A DNA stretch of 64,000 nucleotides, taken from assembly GCA_020744425.1 (NCBI GenBank), contig JAGMUV010000002.1:3330501-3394500 (forward strand), in the 5' to 3' direction. The notes beneath the pieces are model-generated. The model was not told the origin of the DNA. It ran no database searches and saw only the letters and a program-made list of their open reading frames with translations. Made by a program: the position numbers and the translations under genes. Of the stretch, positions 10,295 through 23,000 are shown piece after piece. Positions within the stretch are counted from its first letter, which is position 1, and every line of letters starts with the position of its first letter. Source of the DNA: Dactylonectria macrodidyma. Taxonomy: Eukaryota > Ascomycota > Sordariomycetes > Hypocreales > Nectriaceae.

Positions 10295-13165
10295 ATGGCA
10301 ACGCATGCCTTTACCGCTCACGGCGCCGATCCCCGGCCAGGGGCCGTGACGCCGACCTCGATGACTTACCGACCGATGGCTGGATCGCCAACCCTCACGA
10401 ACCCCGACATGATCCTCCCCGACTACGATTTCCCCGACTCCCCTCATGACCGCTCAGAATCACCCCTCATGATGTGGAACAACACCCATATTGGCGACAT
10501 GCAGTTCCACCTGCCTCCTTCGCAAAATTCCTTCATCGCCGGCCCCTTGACTCCCTCAACGCCCATCATCTATGGAAATGGCACCATGCTGTCGGATATT
10601 GGCGAGGTTACCGAAGTTGAGAGTGTTGTGGGTAGAGGTCCTAGGGGTCTCCGACGCGGATCCTCACATTTGTCTGTTCCAAGCGACGACGACGCTCTTC
10701 TGCGATCCTCTCCCACCATGGGTTTGCCGCAGATCAAGACCAAATCCCAGATTGCATCACGCGAGAGGAGGTCCTCAATAGAATCCACAAGCACCGTCAC
10801 AACCCAAGGCCGGAATGCCCCATTTGCCGATTTCGATGATGCGGTAAGCGTGGACGACATCAACTTTCAGGGTGACGACGAGGAGAGTATGGCCTCTTCC
10901 TACGTAGAGGGAACGCCTACGCAGGAGCCGGGGGCCGCGAGGAGAACAGTGAGGCAGGTGTCTGGTGGTGATCGATTTTCTACCAGCTCCATAAGCGACA
11001 GGGCTGAACAAATTCTCGCCAATGCGAAGAAGAGATTAACCGTGAGTTCATGGGACGTATTTTGCCCCTTATATACGCTTATCATATCATAGACCATGGA
11101 GGGAAACCTTTCAAGAGCGAGGAGCTCGCTGTACTACACGCCTATGTCAGATGGTTCAACCCCGTCACCACCTATTGTACGCCCCTCAACATCCCTCCGC
11201 GATCCCACGATCCCGTCCTCGTCAGGCCACTCGAGGATGCTGAGCGATTCATCATTTCATAATGACATGCCCGGATATCCAACACGATCGGCTAGCGCGC
11301 TAGGTGCTGCGGGAGGTTATCGTCAGCCGTTGACCTCGTCGAGGAGCGCTGATGCGCTGGGATCAGGGGATGCAGGTTCTGGCCGCCGACCACAACATCA
11401 CCCTCTCGACATAAGCCTCGAGCCGTTAAGCGAGGACGAGGACTTGGAGAGCCCCAACAGCAACTATTATAGCAACCTACGCAGCCCAACCTTTGGATAT
11501 GTCACCGACAAAGAGATCACTCGGTCTGTCTCAGTGGCCCAGATGCGCGACCTCAAAGGTCAGATGATGGACTTGAAGGGCAAGATCTCTAGCCTGAAGG
11601 AGCAGGCGCGTGCCGACAGCATGAAACGCCGCAGTTTGCAAAGTTTACGGACCCCTAGCCCATTTACCCACTCGAGATGGGACCAAGGAATCATAGAAAA
11701 GGGGGGCGTCAAAAGCCCGGGTCTGGAGAATGGTTCCTGGCAGGCCCCTGCATCTTGGAATGCAGGCTTAGCACCGGCCGATTTTGGCGTCGAGAAGACC
11801 AGGCCCAGTTATGAGGAAATAGCGGCTGCCGAGGCAGCGGCAGAAAATGATGGCGTGCCAGGTATTCTATACGAGCCTGCTGCTGTGAATCTTGCTGAAA
11901 GTGAGGTCATCAACGGTGCTGGTTCGTCACAATCAGAACAAACAGAGAGGGGTTTTGTGGTGAAGGAGGAACAGGAGATCAAGATCGAGCAGAAGACGGA
12001 AGACACGCAAGATCACAAGGAGAAGTGTGTTGTCAAGGAGGAGTGCGACGTCAAGGCGGAGCGCGATACTAAAGAGGAGCACGATGTCAAGGAGGAGCAT
12101 GATGCCCAACAGCAGGAGGTGGGTATGGTTGAACAGGTCAAGGAAGATGAGCAATTATTCGAAGAAGCTACTCTACGTGTCGCAGAAGACGACTGGGAAG
12201 AGAATGAGAAGCCAGCAGAGGCCGAGCAAGACGAGGTGGTTTCCGTTGATGAAGTCACCGAGGAGGAACAAGACGGTGATTACAGCGACTACGAGAGTGA
12301 AAGCGGCGAATCGCTGTACCACGACACCGTTCAACACGCCGTTTCCCACGAGGATCGCGAGGATGCCTTCGATTACGAGCATTTCTTCCTCCACTCAGCC
12401 ATGGGCACGATTAGTCAACAGCGATTGGGGCGAAGGGACAGTTCGTCAAGCTTCAGCTCAGAAGACTCGGTGGAGACGACGAGGGGGCCTGTGTTGGATC
12501 GACAAAGAAAAAGAAGATCTAGCATCGACACCATGTCATCCGTCAACTCTTTCGCCACCGCTACAGAGGGACGCTCGAGCCGAACCTCGACTCTTGAAGA
12601 CGAGACCAAAGAAACCGCCATCGAGACGCCTGACTTGTCAGACTGTTCGGATGGACCTACGACGTCGAAACGGACTACATTCGGAGGCTTTGAGTTCCCT
12701 CGCACCAAGCATGCCTCTGGGGATTTCCAGCAAGGCCATCCCCGGCGGACCGCAGTCGTGCATCGCCCAACGCACAGCGAGAACGTGACCTCTCATCGGC
12801 CTTCTATTTCATCATTTGAGTCGACAGGAACCAACCGGAGTTTTCCGTTGGTCAACAGGTCCAAAATAAACGGGGGAGTGTTGACTCCCGAGGGTTCGCC
12901 AGATCTCGAGTCGAAGAGGCCACCGGTATCCATCGTGCGTGGGGTCACCGGCGTTTACGGAAAGGAGGCTAGCGAAAGCGAAGATGAGCAGACAGCTGCT
13001 GTTCGGCTGCTTCCTAAGGAGGATCAAGTCCTTGTAGAAAAACTCGTTGCCAGCCTCGGGAGGTGCGTTCTGGGGCTAACAGAAGTATCCAAGGCCGGCA
13101 CAGAGGCACGCATGTATCGACGAAGACTTGAGACGGCGCGGCGCATTCTGGAAGGACTAGAATAA
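10295..13165 (+). CDS. conserved hypothetical, largely disordered protein with short coiled coil
   Basis: I do not recognise the function. Exons are 10295-11041 and 11093-13165. The 51-nt intron (GTGAGT...ATAG) falls in phase 0 and restores a continuous helix, ILANAKKRLT-TMEGNLSRARSS. The product is 939 residues, mostly Ser/Pro/acidic low complexity. Structured-looking parts are the helix around the splice junction (about 235-260), a coiled coil near 398-425 (MRDLKGQMMDLKGKISSLKEQ) followed by RRSLQSLRTPSPF, and a basic C-terminal helix (LVEKLVASLGRCVLGL to the end). A Lys/Glu-rich stretch near 545-590 repeats KEE units (DVKEEHD-like). No catalytic motif or membrane segment is visible. Many SP/TP and RRSS sites suggest phosphorylation, perhaps a cytoskeletal or polarity scaffold, but that is a guess. 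Confidence 0.75.
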
Positions 13166-14457
13166 TCGGGGCAAGCTTGATTTGGGAGGTCATGTGGAAA
13201 CGAAAAGCGACGGCTACGGCGTCTACAGGTTGGGCGCTCGAATTCGCAAAGCGACGGGGCGGTGGTTTGAGATTTAAAACATGGCGGTTACGCTTTGGCT
13301 TGTTAGATGTTGTTCACGTTCGATACCCTTCTATCACTACTTGCTTGAGCTTTTCGTCTCGCAAGGATTGTGTCGTGTATATAGTTGTCATCTTGGTGCA
13401 TAATGTAATGTTATTGGCATCTCAGGATTGTCCACCTTCTTCGTACCTGACGCGCATGTGGCGAGCTGGTTAACTCGGGTTTCCTCAAAGCGATTAGAGG
13501 GTGGGTACGGCAGCATAAAGCATGGGAATGGACGTCTTTGGAAGCGCGGGTTTTTAGCACTTACCTTTGATGCCAGGCAGTTGGTAATTAGCACGTAAGA
13601 GTTTCGTATTAGACGGAGCGCTAACAAGGTATGAGGGCGCTTGTCTGCTATTTCAGGTGAGGAGTTATCGTTGTAGATTTGTGAGGGGAAGCTCCCGTGA
13701 GAAGCTGGACTAACAACCTGAGCTAGTCTACCTTCCGAGGCATAGGCATGTGAAGCATCAAACTCAGTTAGACGACAGTGTCCGCAAGCCTGTCCCAACG
13801 GGAAATCTGCAGGCACAGTCGTAAACCGCTGTATTTGATATTGGATATTGTGGCATTTCATTTATAGTTGTTGTTGACACGCCAACCAGATGGCGGACAC
13901 ATGTGCTCACTCACTCCTCATAACTCACTCACTGAGGAAAAGAAATACTGCACCATGGATATCCTTAGCTGTAGCGGACTATCTGTACTTGTCACACGAC
14001 ATGCTGCATGAGTCTCACCGGCTGGCCGCCTTGTTTCTAAAAGCTGCTACTTTGCAGACAAGCTGTCATTTTCTCTTTGCCCTGGCCATGTTGCTATCCC
14101 CCTGTATTCTTTCGCGATTGACCCCCTGGCGAGTGGACTGCGAGCTGTAGCAATAAAGGGAAAAAAAAAAAACGCCACGGGACAGCAGGACCGAACTCTC
14201 CACCGCTCTACCAGGCTTTCTCCAAATCAACCGACCGCCTCCAACCCTGACCATCTCAGACGTCGTTTCTTCCCCTCATCGTCTCTGCTTGCCACCGCGC
14301 AGCAGCACCCACGATATCCGCGCCTTCAAAAAGCGACGCACGCATACGAAATACAGACTTAAGACACAACATACATACATACACATATCGACAGCACACG
14401 CTGCACATCCATCGTCGCCAGGAAAAAGGAAGGGCCATCCATCCACCCACCTAAGCC
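13166..14457. other. intergenic region with leader of the APQ12-like gene
   Basis: I see no gene. The final 300 bases before 14458 are C/A-rich with an A-run at 14160-14172, consistent with promoter and leader of the downstream gene. Confidence 0.45.
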
Positions 14458-14985
14458 ATGGACTCGTCCTCGCCCTCACTGACGTTGCACCTCCTCTCGG
14501 CCTTCCTCCCAGCCGACCTCGTCGCCACGATCAACAACCACATCCTCGACCCTTCCTCGCCTGTTCAGGTGCTCCAACGCGGCGCTGTCGCCCAGTTACA
14601 GCACCTGCTCAGCGCCGCATACCCGGTGCTGCAGCCACTGTTTGAGCGCCTCCTCGACGCCATGGCCGAGAACCAGGGCCTCGTCGGCGTCATCGCCTCG
14701 CTGCTGGTCCTCGCTACCGTCCTCGTCGTCCTCAACTGGATCCGCCGCCTGCTCATGTGGTGGACGCGCCTGGCTCTGCGCGTCGCGTCCTGGGCCGCCC
14801 TCGTCGCCATCGCCGCCTGGGTCTGGGACCGCGGCGTCTTCGAGAGCGCCCGCGACGTCGCAGTCGGCGGTGGCAAGATTGTCGGCTACCTGGCCTTTCT
14901 CAAGGACGTGTGGGTGGACGAGTACAACCGGTACGAGGCGCAACAGGGCATGGCTGGTGCACAAGGACGGAGCTCGGGACGGTGA
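14458..14985 (+). CDS. APQ12-like nuclear envelope / ER membrane protein
   Basis: This single-exon, 175-residue protein fits the fungal APQ12 (nuclear pore assembly and biogenesis) family. A long amphipathic N-terminal part (to about residue 70) is followed by a hydrophobic segment (LVGVIASLLVLATVLVVLNWI). Next comes a basic loop (RRLLMWWTR) and a second segment (VASWAALVAIAAWVWDRG), then a short hydrophilic tail ending QGRSSGR. Two membrane passes with an amphipathic helix between them are characteristic of Apq12, which in yeast affects membrane fluidity, pore assembly and mRNA export. The ATG at 14458 is the first in frame and is preceded by AAGCC. Assignment rests on topology and the WVW-x-RG tail of the second segment, so another small two-pass membrane protein remains possible. 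Confidence 0.6.
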   Translation: MDSSSPSLTLHLLSAFLPADLVATINNHILDPSSPVQVLQRGAVAQLQHLLSAAYPVLQPLFERLLDAMAENQGLVGVIASLLVLATVLVVLNWIRRLLMWWTRLALRVASWAALVAIAAWVWDRGVFESARDVAVGGGKIVGYLAFLKDVWVDEYNRYEAQQGMAGAQGRSSGR

Positions 14986-15463
14986 GCGGGAAGCAATCTC
15001 CCGACCGACCGACCGATAAACATGACCGGAGGAGACACATCGATATTATGACCAAAATATTTACGACTTTTCGCGAACGGGGGCAATACTGGGAAACAAA
15101 GGGACAAGCACGGGAGATTTGATACCCAAACCGAAATGATGGCAGAAGCTACAGGCCACGCACGGGCTATCCCGATGGCCCATGTAAAAGAGAAAAGAGA
15201 TGGACAACAGGACGGAGCACACAGCCCATGCATGACACAGTCAGGACAGTCAGGACAGCCTGGAGGACATGCGAGCTTTCGAGCTCAAGCAGATTACGTC
15301 TTTTAGATCCGTAGACGTGTGGATATCAACGCCGGCGCTATGCAATACCATAAAATACCCCAAGCAAATGTCCTCTCCCCCTGTTGTTGTACCCGATACC
15401 ATTCCACCCCGTTTATCATTTCTTTTCCCTGCAAGACCAACAACACATATACACACACGTCAC
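14986..15463. other. convergent 3' intergenic region
   Basis: Some 478 bases lie between the 3' ends of the APQ12-like and GPN3 genes. A short CACATATACACACACGTCACTCACTC run sits just past the GPN3 stop. No gene is seen. Confidence 0.5.
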
Positions 15464-16560
15464 TCACTCCTGATCTTCATACTCATCTTCGTCGTTTGGT
15501 TCCTTCGGGTCCTGGGCCTCGTGGAATTGGATGCAGTCGTCAACATAACTCAGGATGGAACCAACGCTATCCTCATTCGTCACATCTAGCTTGAGGTAGT
15601 TGATCATGCTGAAGCTCTCAATCAGACCTGCGACGGCGCGGTTCAGTCGCCGGAAGCTCGCGCCCCTCATGACCTGCTCCTTCTCATCTGGCGGTCTGGA
15701 ATCGTCATCTTCCGCTTCAGGTCCTTCGGTTATACGCCTCGCGCGCTCGATTGGGTCGTCGTCGAGGAGACCCACGTCGGGCGTGAGGAAACGCTTCATG
15801 TCCTTTTTCTTGACTTGGTCCTTGACAAGATCCATCTTTGACAAGACATTGATGTGCGGGACCTCGAGCATGAGCATGGCACTCATAGCACTGAGGGTTC
15901 CGGAAAAGAACTTGGCGCGGTCTACGACAAAAGTGGCCTCGAGGAGGTAAACGGCGGCCATGCGGATATCGAGTGCGCCGGGCTGAGAAAGGAACTTCAT
16001 GAGAGCTGGGAGGATAGGGACGTGGGTGTAAAGCTCGATTTGGCCAGGCATGTCAAAAATGATGAGGTACTCCTCAGTCAAACTGTCCAGGGCCTCGGTC
16101 AGCCAGTCGAGATTTTCCATGAGAAACTCGAAGCAGTAGATGAGGCCGCCGTTTGGCCCGAGGCCAACCTCTTCCATGGCATCTTTGAGGGAGATGAGCT
16201 CCTTGATGTCGAGGTCGGGGGTGTGTTCGAAGGTCTCGGCGGCAGGGTCCAGGTTGACGTAAAAGGAGGAACGACGATTAAGCTGCAGGTGGGTAATGAG
16301 GGCGGCACAGAAGGTGGACTGCAGGAAGCAAGGGCGGGCCAGGTTAGCAGCTAGCACGCAGTTTGACGCGGTTGAGTAATAACACGCCCGTTTGACGCAG
16401 TTGAGTCAAAGCACGCAGAGTCGAAAGGGAGCACGCAATTGAGAGCACGCATGTGCTGTATCGTCCAGCGCGGATGGCGGAAATGGTGCAAGATGACAGG
16501 CTTGTAACGTACCTTGCCCGCTCCCGCGGGGCCCATGACCATGGCGCCGAACTTGCTCAT
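15464..16560 (-). CDS. GPN3: GPN-loop GTPase 3
   Basis: GPN3 is a cytosolic GTPase that works with GPN1/Npa3 in assembly and nuclear import of RNA polymerase II and III. The 300-residue product is encoded by exons 16560-16513 and 16318-15464. The 194-nt intron (GTACGT...GCAG) cuts the P-loop exactly after its Lys: MSKFGAMVMGPAGAGK then STFCAALITHLQ, phase 0. The family hallmark Gly-Pro-Asn loop is present (GLGPNGGLIYC). The switch region DMPGQIELYTHVP and the G4 motif LSKMDL are also seen. The acidic C-terminus (PKEPNDEDEYEDQE) is normal for the family. The intron carries short direct repeats. The gene is divergent from S-adenosylmethionine synthetase, with 2.1 kb between starts. Confidence 0.95.
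16353..16451. repeat. short direct repeats inside the GPN3 intron
   Basis: AGCACGCA occurs four times (from 16353, 16410, 16430 and 16444). TTTGACGCRGTTGAGT occurs twice, 29 bases apart (16362-16377 and 16391-16406). All lie within the 194-nt intron. Confidence 0.85.
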
Positions 16561-18639
16561 GGTGCTGCTGGCGTGGTGAAGGGTTGAAAATATGGAGGAT
16601 GGAGGATGAAGGTGAGACGATTGCCGTGGACGTTGTGGCCGAGGTGGAGCAAAAGTCTAGGGCCGCCTGGCAAAGCCGGACAAGGGCAGACAGAGAAGGT
16701 GAGACGGAGAAAAAAAAAAGAGTTGTCACCGGGGAAGGCGGCAAGGTGAGTATCTCGGTGAGCGGGAGGTTTAGCCTAGCACGGGCAAGGATAAGCAAGG
16801 TAGGGAGAGCCTAGACAGGTTGGGTTGCAATCGTTGCGGATAGGCACAGTTTGCGTAGACGGACGCAGATGCGGAAAATGGCGACAGACTGACGCGAGGC
16901 GGCGAGAGGTGGAAACTGGAAGGTTTGTCATGGCAAGGTGGGGTAAGATCGTGGATGGAGTCTTGAACGGGATGAGTGGTGGTGTTTTTTCACTGTCTCA
17001 ACTGGTTTTCTTTTTTGCCCATCGGCCCACCATCGTCATCCCTTCTTTTGGGATGCTGCACTGACTCTGCACTGACTCTGCAGTAATACCAGATCGGCAT
17101 TTCATTGGCATTTGTTTGCTCACCATCTTCCCTACACCATCTTGGGGCCTCCACTATCAGGGATTCCGGAATGCATCCGTGGGTTATCAATCACCCTCCA
17201 CGGCTCAGTCTAGAGCCCACCCGGGTTACTGTACTGTACGAATACTTGCTGTATCTTACGTATCTACCTAGGCAGGGACGGCACCTCTGGATTATCATGT
17301 ACCGTCCATAATGCCGATTACGCTGGTGATAATGGAACCCAGCCCAGCAACTAACCTACCGCCTCCCGCCCAGCCTACCAGCCCAACCCCAGCGCACGTG
17401 TATGCAAGGCGGTCAAGGGACTGGCTACCTGTCCGGCAAGTCTCTGGCTAACCAGCGAACCCCCTCTTTCATTCTCTCCGCGTTTCTGCGCTTGTGATCC
17501 TTTTGATTTGTTCTTTATGGGCGAGTACAGCTTTACCTAGGTAATTAGTGTGAGAGATTGATCCGGCTGCAACCCGTGGGCAAGTTTGTTGATCTGGCTG
17601 GGTTAACATGGCTTGCTTCCTTGGTGGTGGGCAGAAAAAAAAAAAAAAAAAAAAAAGTCCGGGCTGGGGGTGGGTAGTGGCCGGCCGATGGCGCAATTCT
17701 GCTGTAAATTTCGGCGTCCGAGAAGCTTGCATTTTACTCGTTACCCCTCCCCCTCCTTCGGCCCCAAGAGGCTTGGAGGTACCATTTCAACAGTCAACGG
17801 CGCCGAAGCGGCTAGAAGGTAAACCGCATGGCGTTGGCGGGGTACCTGTTCCCACCGCCGTTCCCCGCTGTGGCTCCGGGTACCTCTTTATCGCCCAGCA
17901 ACCACAGGAACAGCCGCCCGACTACCGGCCGGTTAGGTATTTTTTTTTCTTTCTTTCCCTGGGATTCTTTCTCCCCTGGCCTGGGCCCTGGAAGGGGAGC
18001 TGCTGGGGTTCGTTTCCCGCCTCCCGGTGAACTAGGTTCAAGTCGCAAGGCCTGTAGTGTAGGTACCTAGGTACTTTGCTTGTAGGATGCAATGTACCTC
18101 CAACGGCCAGAGTAGTATACCTGACGTCTTGTCGCTGTAGTTTGAGTCATTGCGAAACCAATTATACAAGAATACTCTTGTACAATACCAATGCAAACCC
18201 GAAAACAACGCTCTAGCCCAATTCCATTGCTAGGCCGCCTGTTCCCCTTGCTGCTGCGACTTCCGCCCCCCACCACTCCCACCAGCACCCACCTCTCCCG
18301 TCTCCCGTCTCTCTCAATAAATCCTGCAACCTACGTATTCGTACATTTTCCCTCCGCCTTTTCTACCCTTCGCCTCCCCCATCTTTCTTCCTTGCACCCT
18401 CACTTCTCTTTCTCCCTCTGCTCTCAACCCTCATCTCTCTCGTGGTACGTCTTCTCAGCGATCGAGTTGCTCAATCGCCCTCGCGCAATTGCCTTTGCGC
18501 ATCCCTCTTCCTGTTGTTTGTCCTGTTCTAACCGCCTCGCAGTGACTCTCCTCTTCGTCACCAGAAAGTCCTTTCCGCGTCGCTCTCCCCCCCCCGCTCA
18601 CTCGCATCTTTCCTCTCCTCCTCCTCCCCAATCTTCATA
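16561..18639. other. divergent promoter region, GPN3 / S-adenosylmethionine synthetase
   Basis: No gene is seen in 2.1 kb. TACCTAGG occurs three times (17265, 17534, 18064), the last two as the palindrome TACCTAGGTA. From about 18290 to 18639 the plus strand is heavily CT-rich, typical of the leader of a highly expressed gene. Confidence 0.5.
17635..17656 (+). repeat. 22-base poly-A tract
   Basis: A run of 22 A residues in promoter DNA. Poly(dA:dT) tracts exclude nucleosomes and are common in fungal promoters; the run could equally be neutral. Confidence 0.85.
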
Positions 18640-20008
18640 ATGTCTGCTGTCAACGGTACCAACGGCACCAACGGCGTTCGCGTCAATGGAAAGCACCACA
18701 ACGAAGGCACTTTCCTCTTCACTGTAGGTTTTCCACCCCACCAACCCCGCGGGCTCATTATCTGTCATGATGAAAGCCGCGGCTACTCAACAGAAAAAAT
18801 CCCGTCGCTAACCGCCTCATAGTCCGAGTCCGTCGGTGAGGGCCACCCCGACAAGATTGCTGATCAGGTTTCGGACGCCATCCTCGATGCCTGCCTCGCT
18901 GAGGACCCCCTCTCCAAGGTTGCTTGCGAGACTGCCACCAAGACTGGCATGATCATGGTCTTCGGTGAGATCACCACCAAGGCCAAGCTCGACTACCAGA
19001 AGGTTGTCCGTGACGCCATCAAGGACATCGGCTACGATGACTCCTCCAAGGGCTTCGACTACAAGACCTGCAACCTGCTCGTCGCCATCGAGCAGCAGTC
19101 CCCCGATATCGCTCAGGGTCTTCACTACGAGCAGGCTCTTGAGCAGCTTGGCGCTGGTGACCAGGGCATCATGTTCGGCTATGCTACCGACGAGACCCCT
19201 GAGCTCTTCCCCCTCACCCTCCTCTTCGCCCACAAGCTCAACGCTGCCATGTCCGCTGCCCGCCGCGACGGTTCCCTCCCCTGGCTCCGACCCGACACCA
19301 AGACTCAGGTCACCATTGAGTACCAACACGATAACGGTGCCGTTGTTCCCATCCGCGTCGATACCGTCGTCGTCTCTGCTCAGCACTCCGAGGACATCAC
19401 CACCGAGGAGCTCCGCAAGGAGATCAAGGAGAAGATCATCAAGAAGGTCATCCCCGAGAAGTACCTCGACGACAAGACCGTTTACCACGTGAGTGAAATC
19501 CCATTCATAATATGACGCAGTGGCATAGGCTGACCTGCGATACTAGATCCAACCCTCTGGCCTTTTCATCATTGGTGGTCCCCAGGGTGATGCCGGTCTG
19601 ACTGGCCGCAAGATCATCGTCGACACCTACGGTGGCTGGGGTGCCCACGGTGGTGGTGCCTTCTCCGGCAAGGATTTCTCCAAGGTCGATCGATCCGCCG
19701 CTTACGTTGGTCGATGGATCGCAAAGTCGCTGGTTGCCGCCGGCCTGGCCCGTCGTGCCCTCGTCCAGCTCTCGTACGCCATTGGTGTCGCTGAGCCCCT
19801 CTCCATCTACGTCGACACCTACGGCACCTCTGACAAGACCTCTGACGAGCTCGTCGAGATCATCCGCAACAACTTCGACCTTCGACCCGGTGTCATTGTC
19901 AAGGAGCTGAACCTCATGCAGCCCATCTACCGCCAGACGGCCAAGAACGGTCACTTCGGTACCAACCAGAGCTTCACCTGGGAGCAGCCCAAGGAGCTCA
20001 AGCTCTAA
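18640..20008 (+). CDS. S-adenosylmethionine synthetase (methionine adenosyltransferase)
   Basis: The enzyme makes S-adenosylmethionine from methionine and ATP in the cytosol, the main methyl donor supply. Exons are 18640-18723, 18823-19488 and 19547-20008, giving 403 residues. Introns are 99 nt (GTAGGT...ATAG) and 58 nt (GTGAGT...CTAG), both in phase 0. Motifs in order are [19 protein letters not shown] (ATP/Mg contact), [12 protein letters not shown] (signature 1), [22 protein letters not shown], and [16 protein letters not shown] (signature 2). It runs a little longer than usual because of an Asn/Gly-rich start (NGTNGTNG). Codon usage is strongly C-biased at third positions, as expected for an abundant enzyme. 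Known fungal names vary (sasA, eth-1, SAM1), so no symbol is assigned. Confidence 0.97.
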
Positions 20009-23000
20009 GTTTAACTCAAAAAAGTTTCTTAGAGTTGAAGAGAGTATTCAACAGCTCTCTGCGACATTCAACCTAGATGTTTAATCGGTCTATTCAGGCA
20101 AATTTTAGGCGGCGTACGGTTCTCAACGAAACCTTTGTATCTCCCACCGGAAAGGGAGGGGCGGTTTCCGGCATCTGATTTTCATTTATTCCACAACGGC
20201 GGGAAATTTTTCATGATATACCAGGCACGGAGTGGGCGTCTTTCAACAAAGACAATATGGGGTAAACCTGCATTTGTGAGGCGAAGCAAAAAAAGTCAAA
20301 GACTTGCATTATGACGATACCCTTCTGAATAAGGGGATAAAGAGATACGACACGCATGCATGATCTGGCGTTTACGGGGAAACAAAAGAATTTCAACATC
20401 TTTTCTTTCCTGGTTCTCTAGCCGAACTCATGCAGTTCAACGGGGCAGAACAAGAAGGGATCGACTCGGAGGCAATTCCGGATCTCGATAGGGAGAAGGT
20501 ACAGCTGGGGCTGCAATAGAAAAAGCCCCATTGCTGCGATTGTAGACGATGATAGCTAGAGCCAAGGAAGACACCCTATTTCGGGATATGGGGTGCTTGA
20601 CGAAATCTTTTGGAATATGTGAATGCCCGACTGACTCTATTGCTCGTGGTGGTGTAGTGTCTCCCTTGAGTATCGATGGGACATGTCTGGTGTGTTGTTT
20701 TTGGGTTGTGTTGGTCTTTTGTTGTGTTGAGCGGACTGGAATGCAAGCCATTAGGGTTGATGGGGCCGAGTGAGAGACCTTGACTAATGCCCGAAGGACG
20801 GGTATCTCGCCAGTTCCTTCGAGACTGTCCCAGAACGTTGTCACTATTGCTTAACCTTGAACTCAAAGTCGGCTCACTGACACTATCACCAGGGTCAGCG
20901 CGAGGCACGCGCCGCTTCGTTCTTGATGTACTCAGGGTGGTCGCCACAGGAGGTGGTAGACCTAGACTGTCCGCAAGTTTGGATAGCGGCGAACCCAGCG
21001 TCCCGGCGTCCTGCGACAGATGCTGTCAAGTCTGTCCAGCCCGACAAGGCGTGCCGTGTGTCCTCTTGAGCGGGAAGAAGATCTTCGCTTCGGATGACCA
21101 ATAGAGAACGTTACATTTTAGTTGACAATGGAAGGCTGTTAAGTTACACTCAAAGTTGAATAGGGAGCGGTGCATGCCGTGTGGATCGAGCGGTGGCCGG
21201 TGACCGGAGCCCGAACCACGGAGCCGAACACACGGACGTCCGGACATATGGATTTTAAAAGCGGAAGCGGGCAACGAGAAGCCCTCGCTGTGAGGGAGTA
21301 GTAAGAAGCATTGTGCCTCAGAGGCAGGCCACAATGACGATGGGGGAACTTTTCTTGATCTAATTGGCGGGCTTTGCCCGACCGGCTAGATCACGACGAA
21401 CTTCTGTCACTGTTGCGGCCGAAGTTGTTGGCCAGGGTCTCTTGGCTCGGTACCGAAATATAGCTATTGTGGTTCAGGGACCGACGCTATCAATGAAGAG
21501 GGTGCTCGATGCGCCAAAGAGGGTGCTCTATATGTCAACCGCTAACCATGCCCGGGGAACCAGTTATTGCTTCATATCCGCCCTGTCACTGACATCATGC
21601 AGCAGAACTCAAAAGGACCTGATCGAGCAGGCAAGGACAGGCCCAGAAAAGGCCCTAGGCAAAGATCTCACGAGGTGGAGACGGGTCAGCAACATCTTTT
21701 CCCGTTGTTGGTGGAGCGAACTTTTGGCCATTTTGGAGTCTAGAATTGCGGTCGATGAGCATGGCGAAAGTCGGCAATGCTGCTGAAACTTACCTGCTCA
21801 GGCGACATCGGGCGACATTGAGCGCTGATTGCCTGCGAAAGTACCTCCATAGCCATGAAAGTCTCGTCGCTGGAGAGAAAAGCCTCGTCAGAGCACATTC
21901 TTGTACCATGTCGGGTTAGTTTCGTGGCGGCGGCAGCTGGTGTGCGACACGACGCATTGGGAGCGGTGGCTTGGAACAATTTTCAGTCCAGCCCTTCTCA
22001 CCTGCTACATCTAGTGGTCCTATTCTCCGTTGCCTTGGCAGGCAGTCTTATACGAGAGCCAAGAGCCAAGAACCCATGCTCGGGGTTATGAAGCCCTCCA
22101 CTCGCGCCGACAAAATGTTGGCAACCCGGGGATGTGGTTTTGGGTGGCAGCTCTACGGATCCGAGCCCATTGTTGGGCGCGAGAGGCCCAGCGTCATGGG
22201 GCCCGGCTCATGATAGACTAGAGCTCAGGGGAGACTAAAGGAACTGGCTGGCTGGCTGTCTCACCCAGTCGACCCTATTCAGGCAGCATTGTGTGATGGG
22301 ACGGGTTCCGAATAGGTGGTGCACAGCATTGCCTGATCTGGCTTGGCACGGAACCTCTCCTCCGTTGACTTCAACAAAAGAAGAGAAAAGTGACGGATAG
22401 GATTGCTTATGATGACGAGCGTCAACATATCAATGAGCAACATCCAATGAGCTATTCAGGGAGCTCGGATCAGTCCCGCGTGCATTGCTCAGTTAGGCAA
22501 TTCGTACGCTTCAGGGCAGCCACTGTCGAGTGGCACACTCCAGAAGCAACTATTCATCACGGCAGTTACAAATGACTTTCTGCGAGTCTCAACCTTTGGC
22601 CCTTTCAGGAAGTGGTCCGAGGAAACAGCGCCCGCCATTACACACGCCCTGACTCTCTCACGACTTCACATACAGGCAATATACTAGAGAGAGTAACCGA
22701 GGGTATGGGCTGATGCTCTGCGGTCCGCTCTAGACCATCCTGAAGCCCCACCGCTGCCGTCACGCGTGAAGGAGTTTGATAGGACGTCTCCCAAGCCTAG
22801 GAAGGACTCCAAAGAAACTGAAAACGCAAAAAGAAACACAAGACACAAGCCAGCACCATTCCCGGGACAGGGGTGGGAGGCGAGACGTTGCCCTAGGCGG
22901 GAGCGAGTCACCCGTTGCGTTACCATTTAGCGTTTTGAGGATCATCGGGCTTTTAGCCCTCTTCTGCGCAAGAATTTCCATGTTGTAGGCATTGTCTAGC

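Noticed and set aside
13300..13340. GTTCGATACC resembling a tRNA B box
   Set aside because: No A box or foldable cloverleaf at the required distance upstream.
18817..19488. 223-codon open frame on the minus strand
   Set aside because: Antisense shadow of S-adenosylmethionine synthetase; Leu/Gly/Val-rich composition typical of such shadows.
21364..21786. 140-codon frame in the 6.5-kb gene-free block
   Set aside because: No recognisable domain, composition bias or splice context; length is within chance for this GC content.
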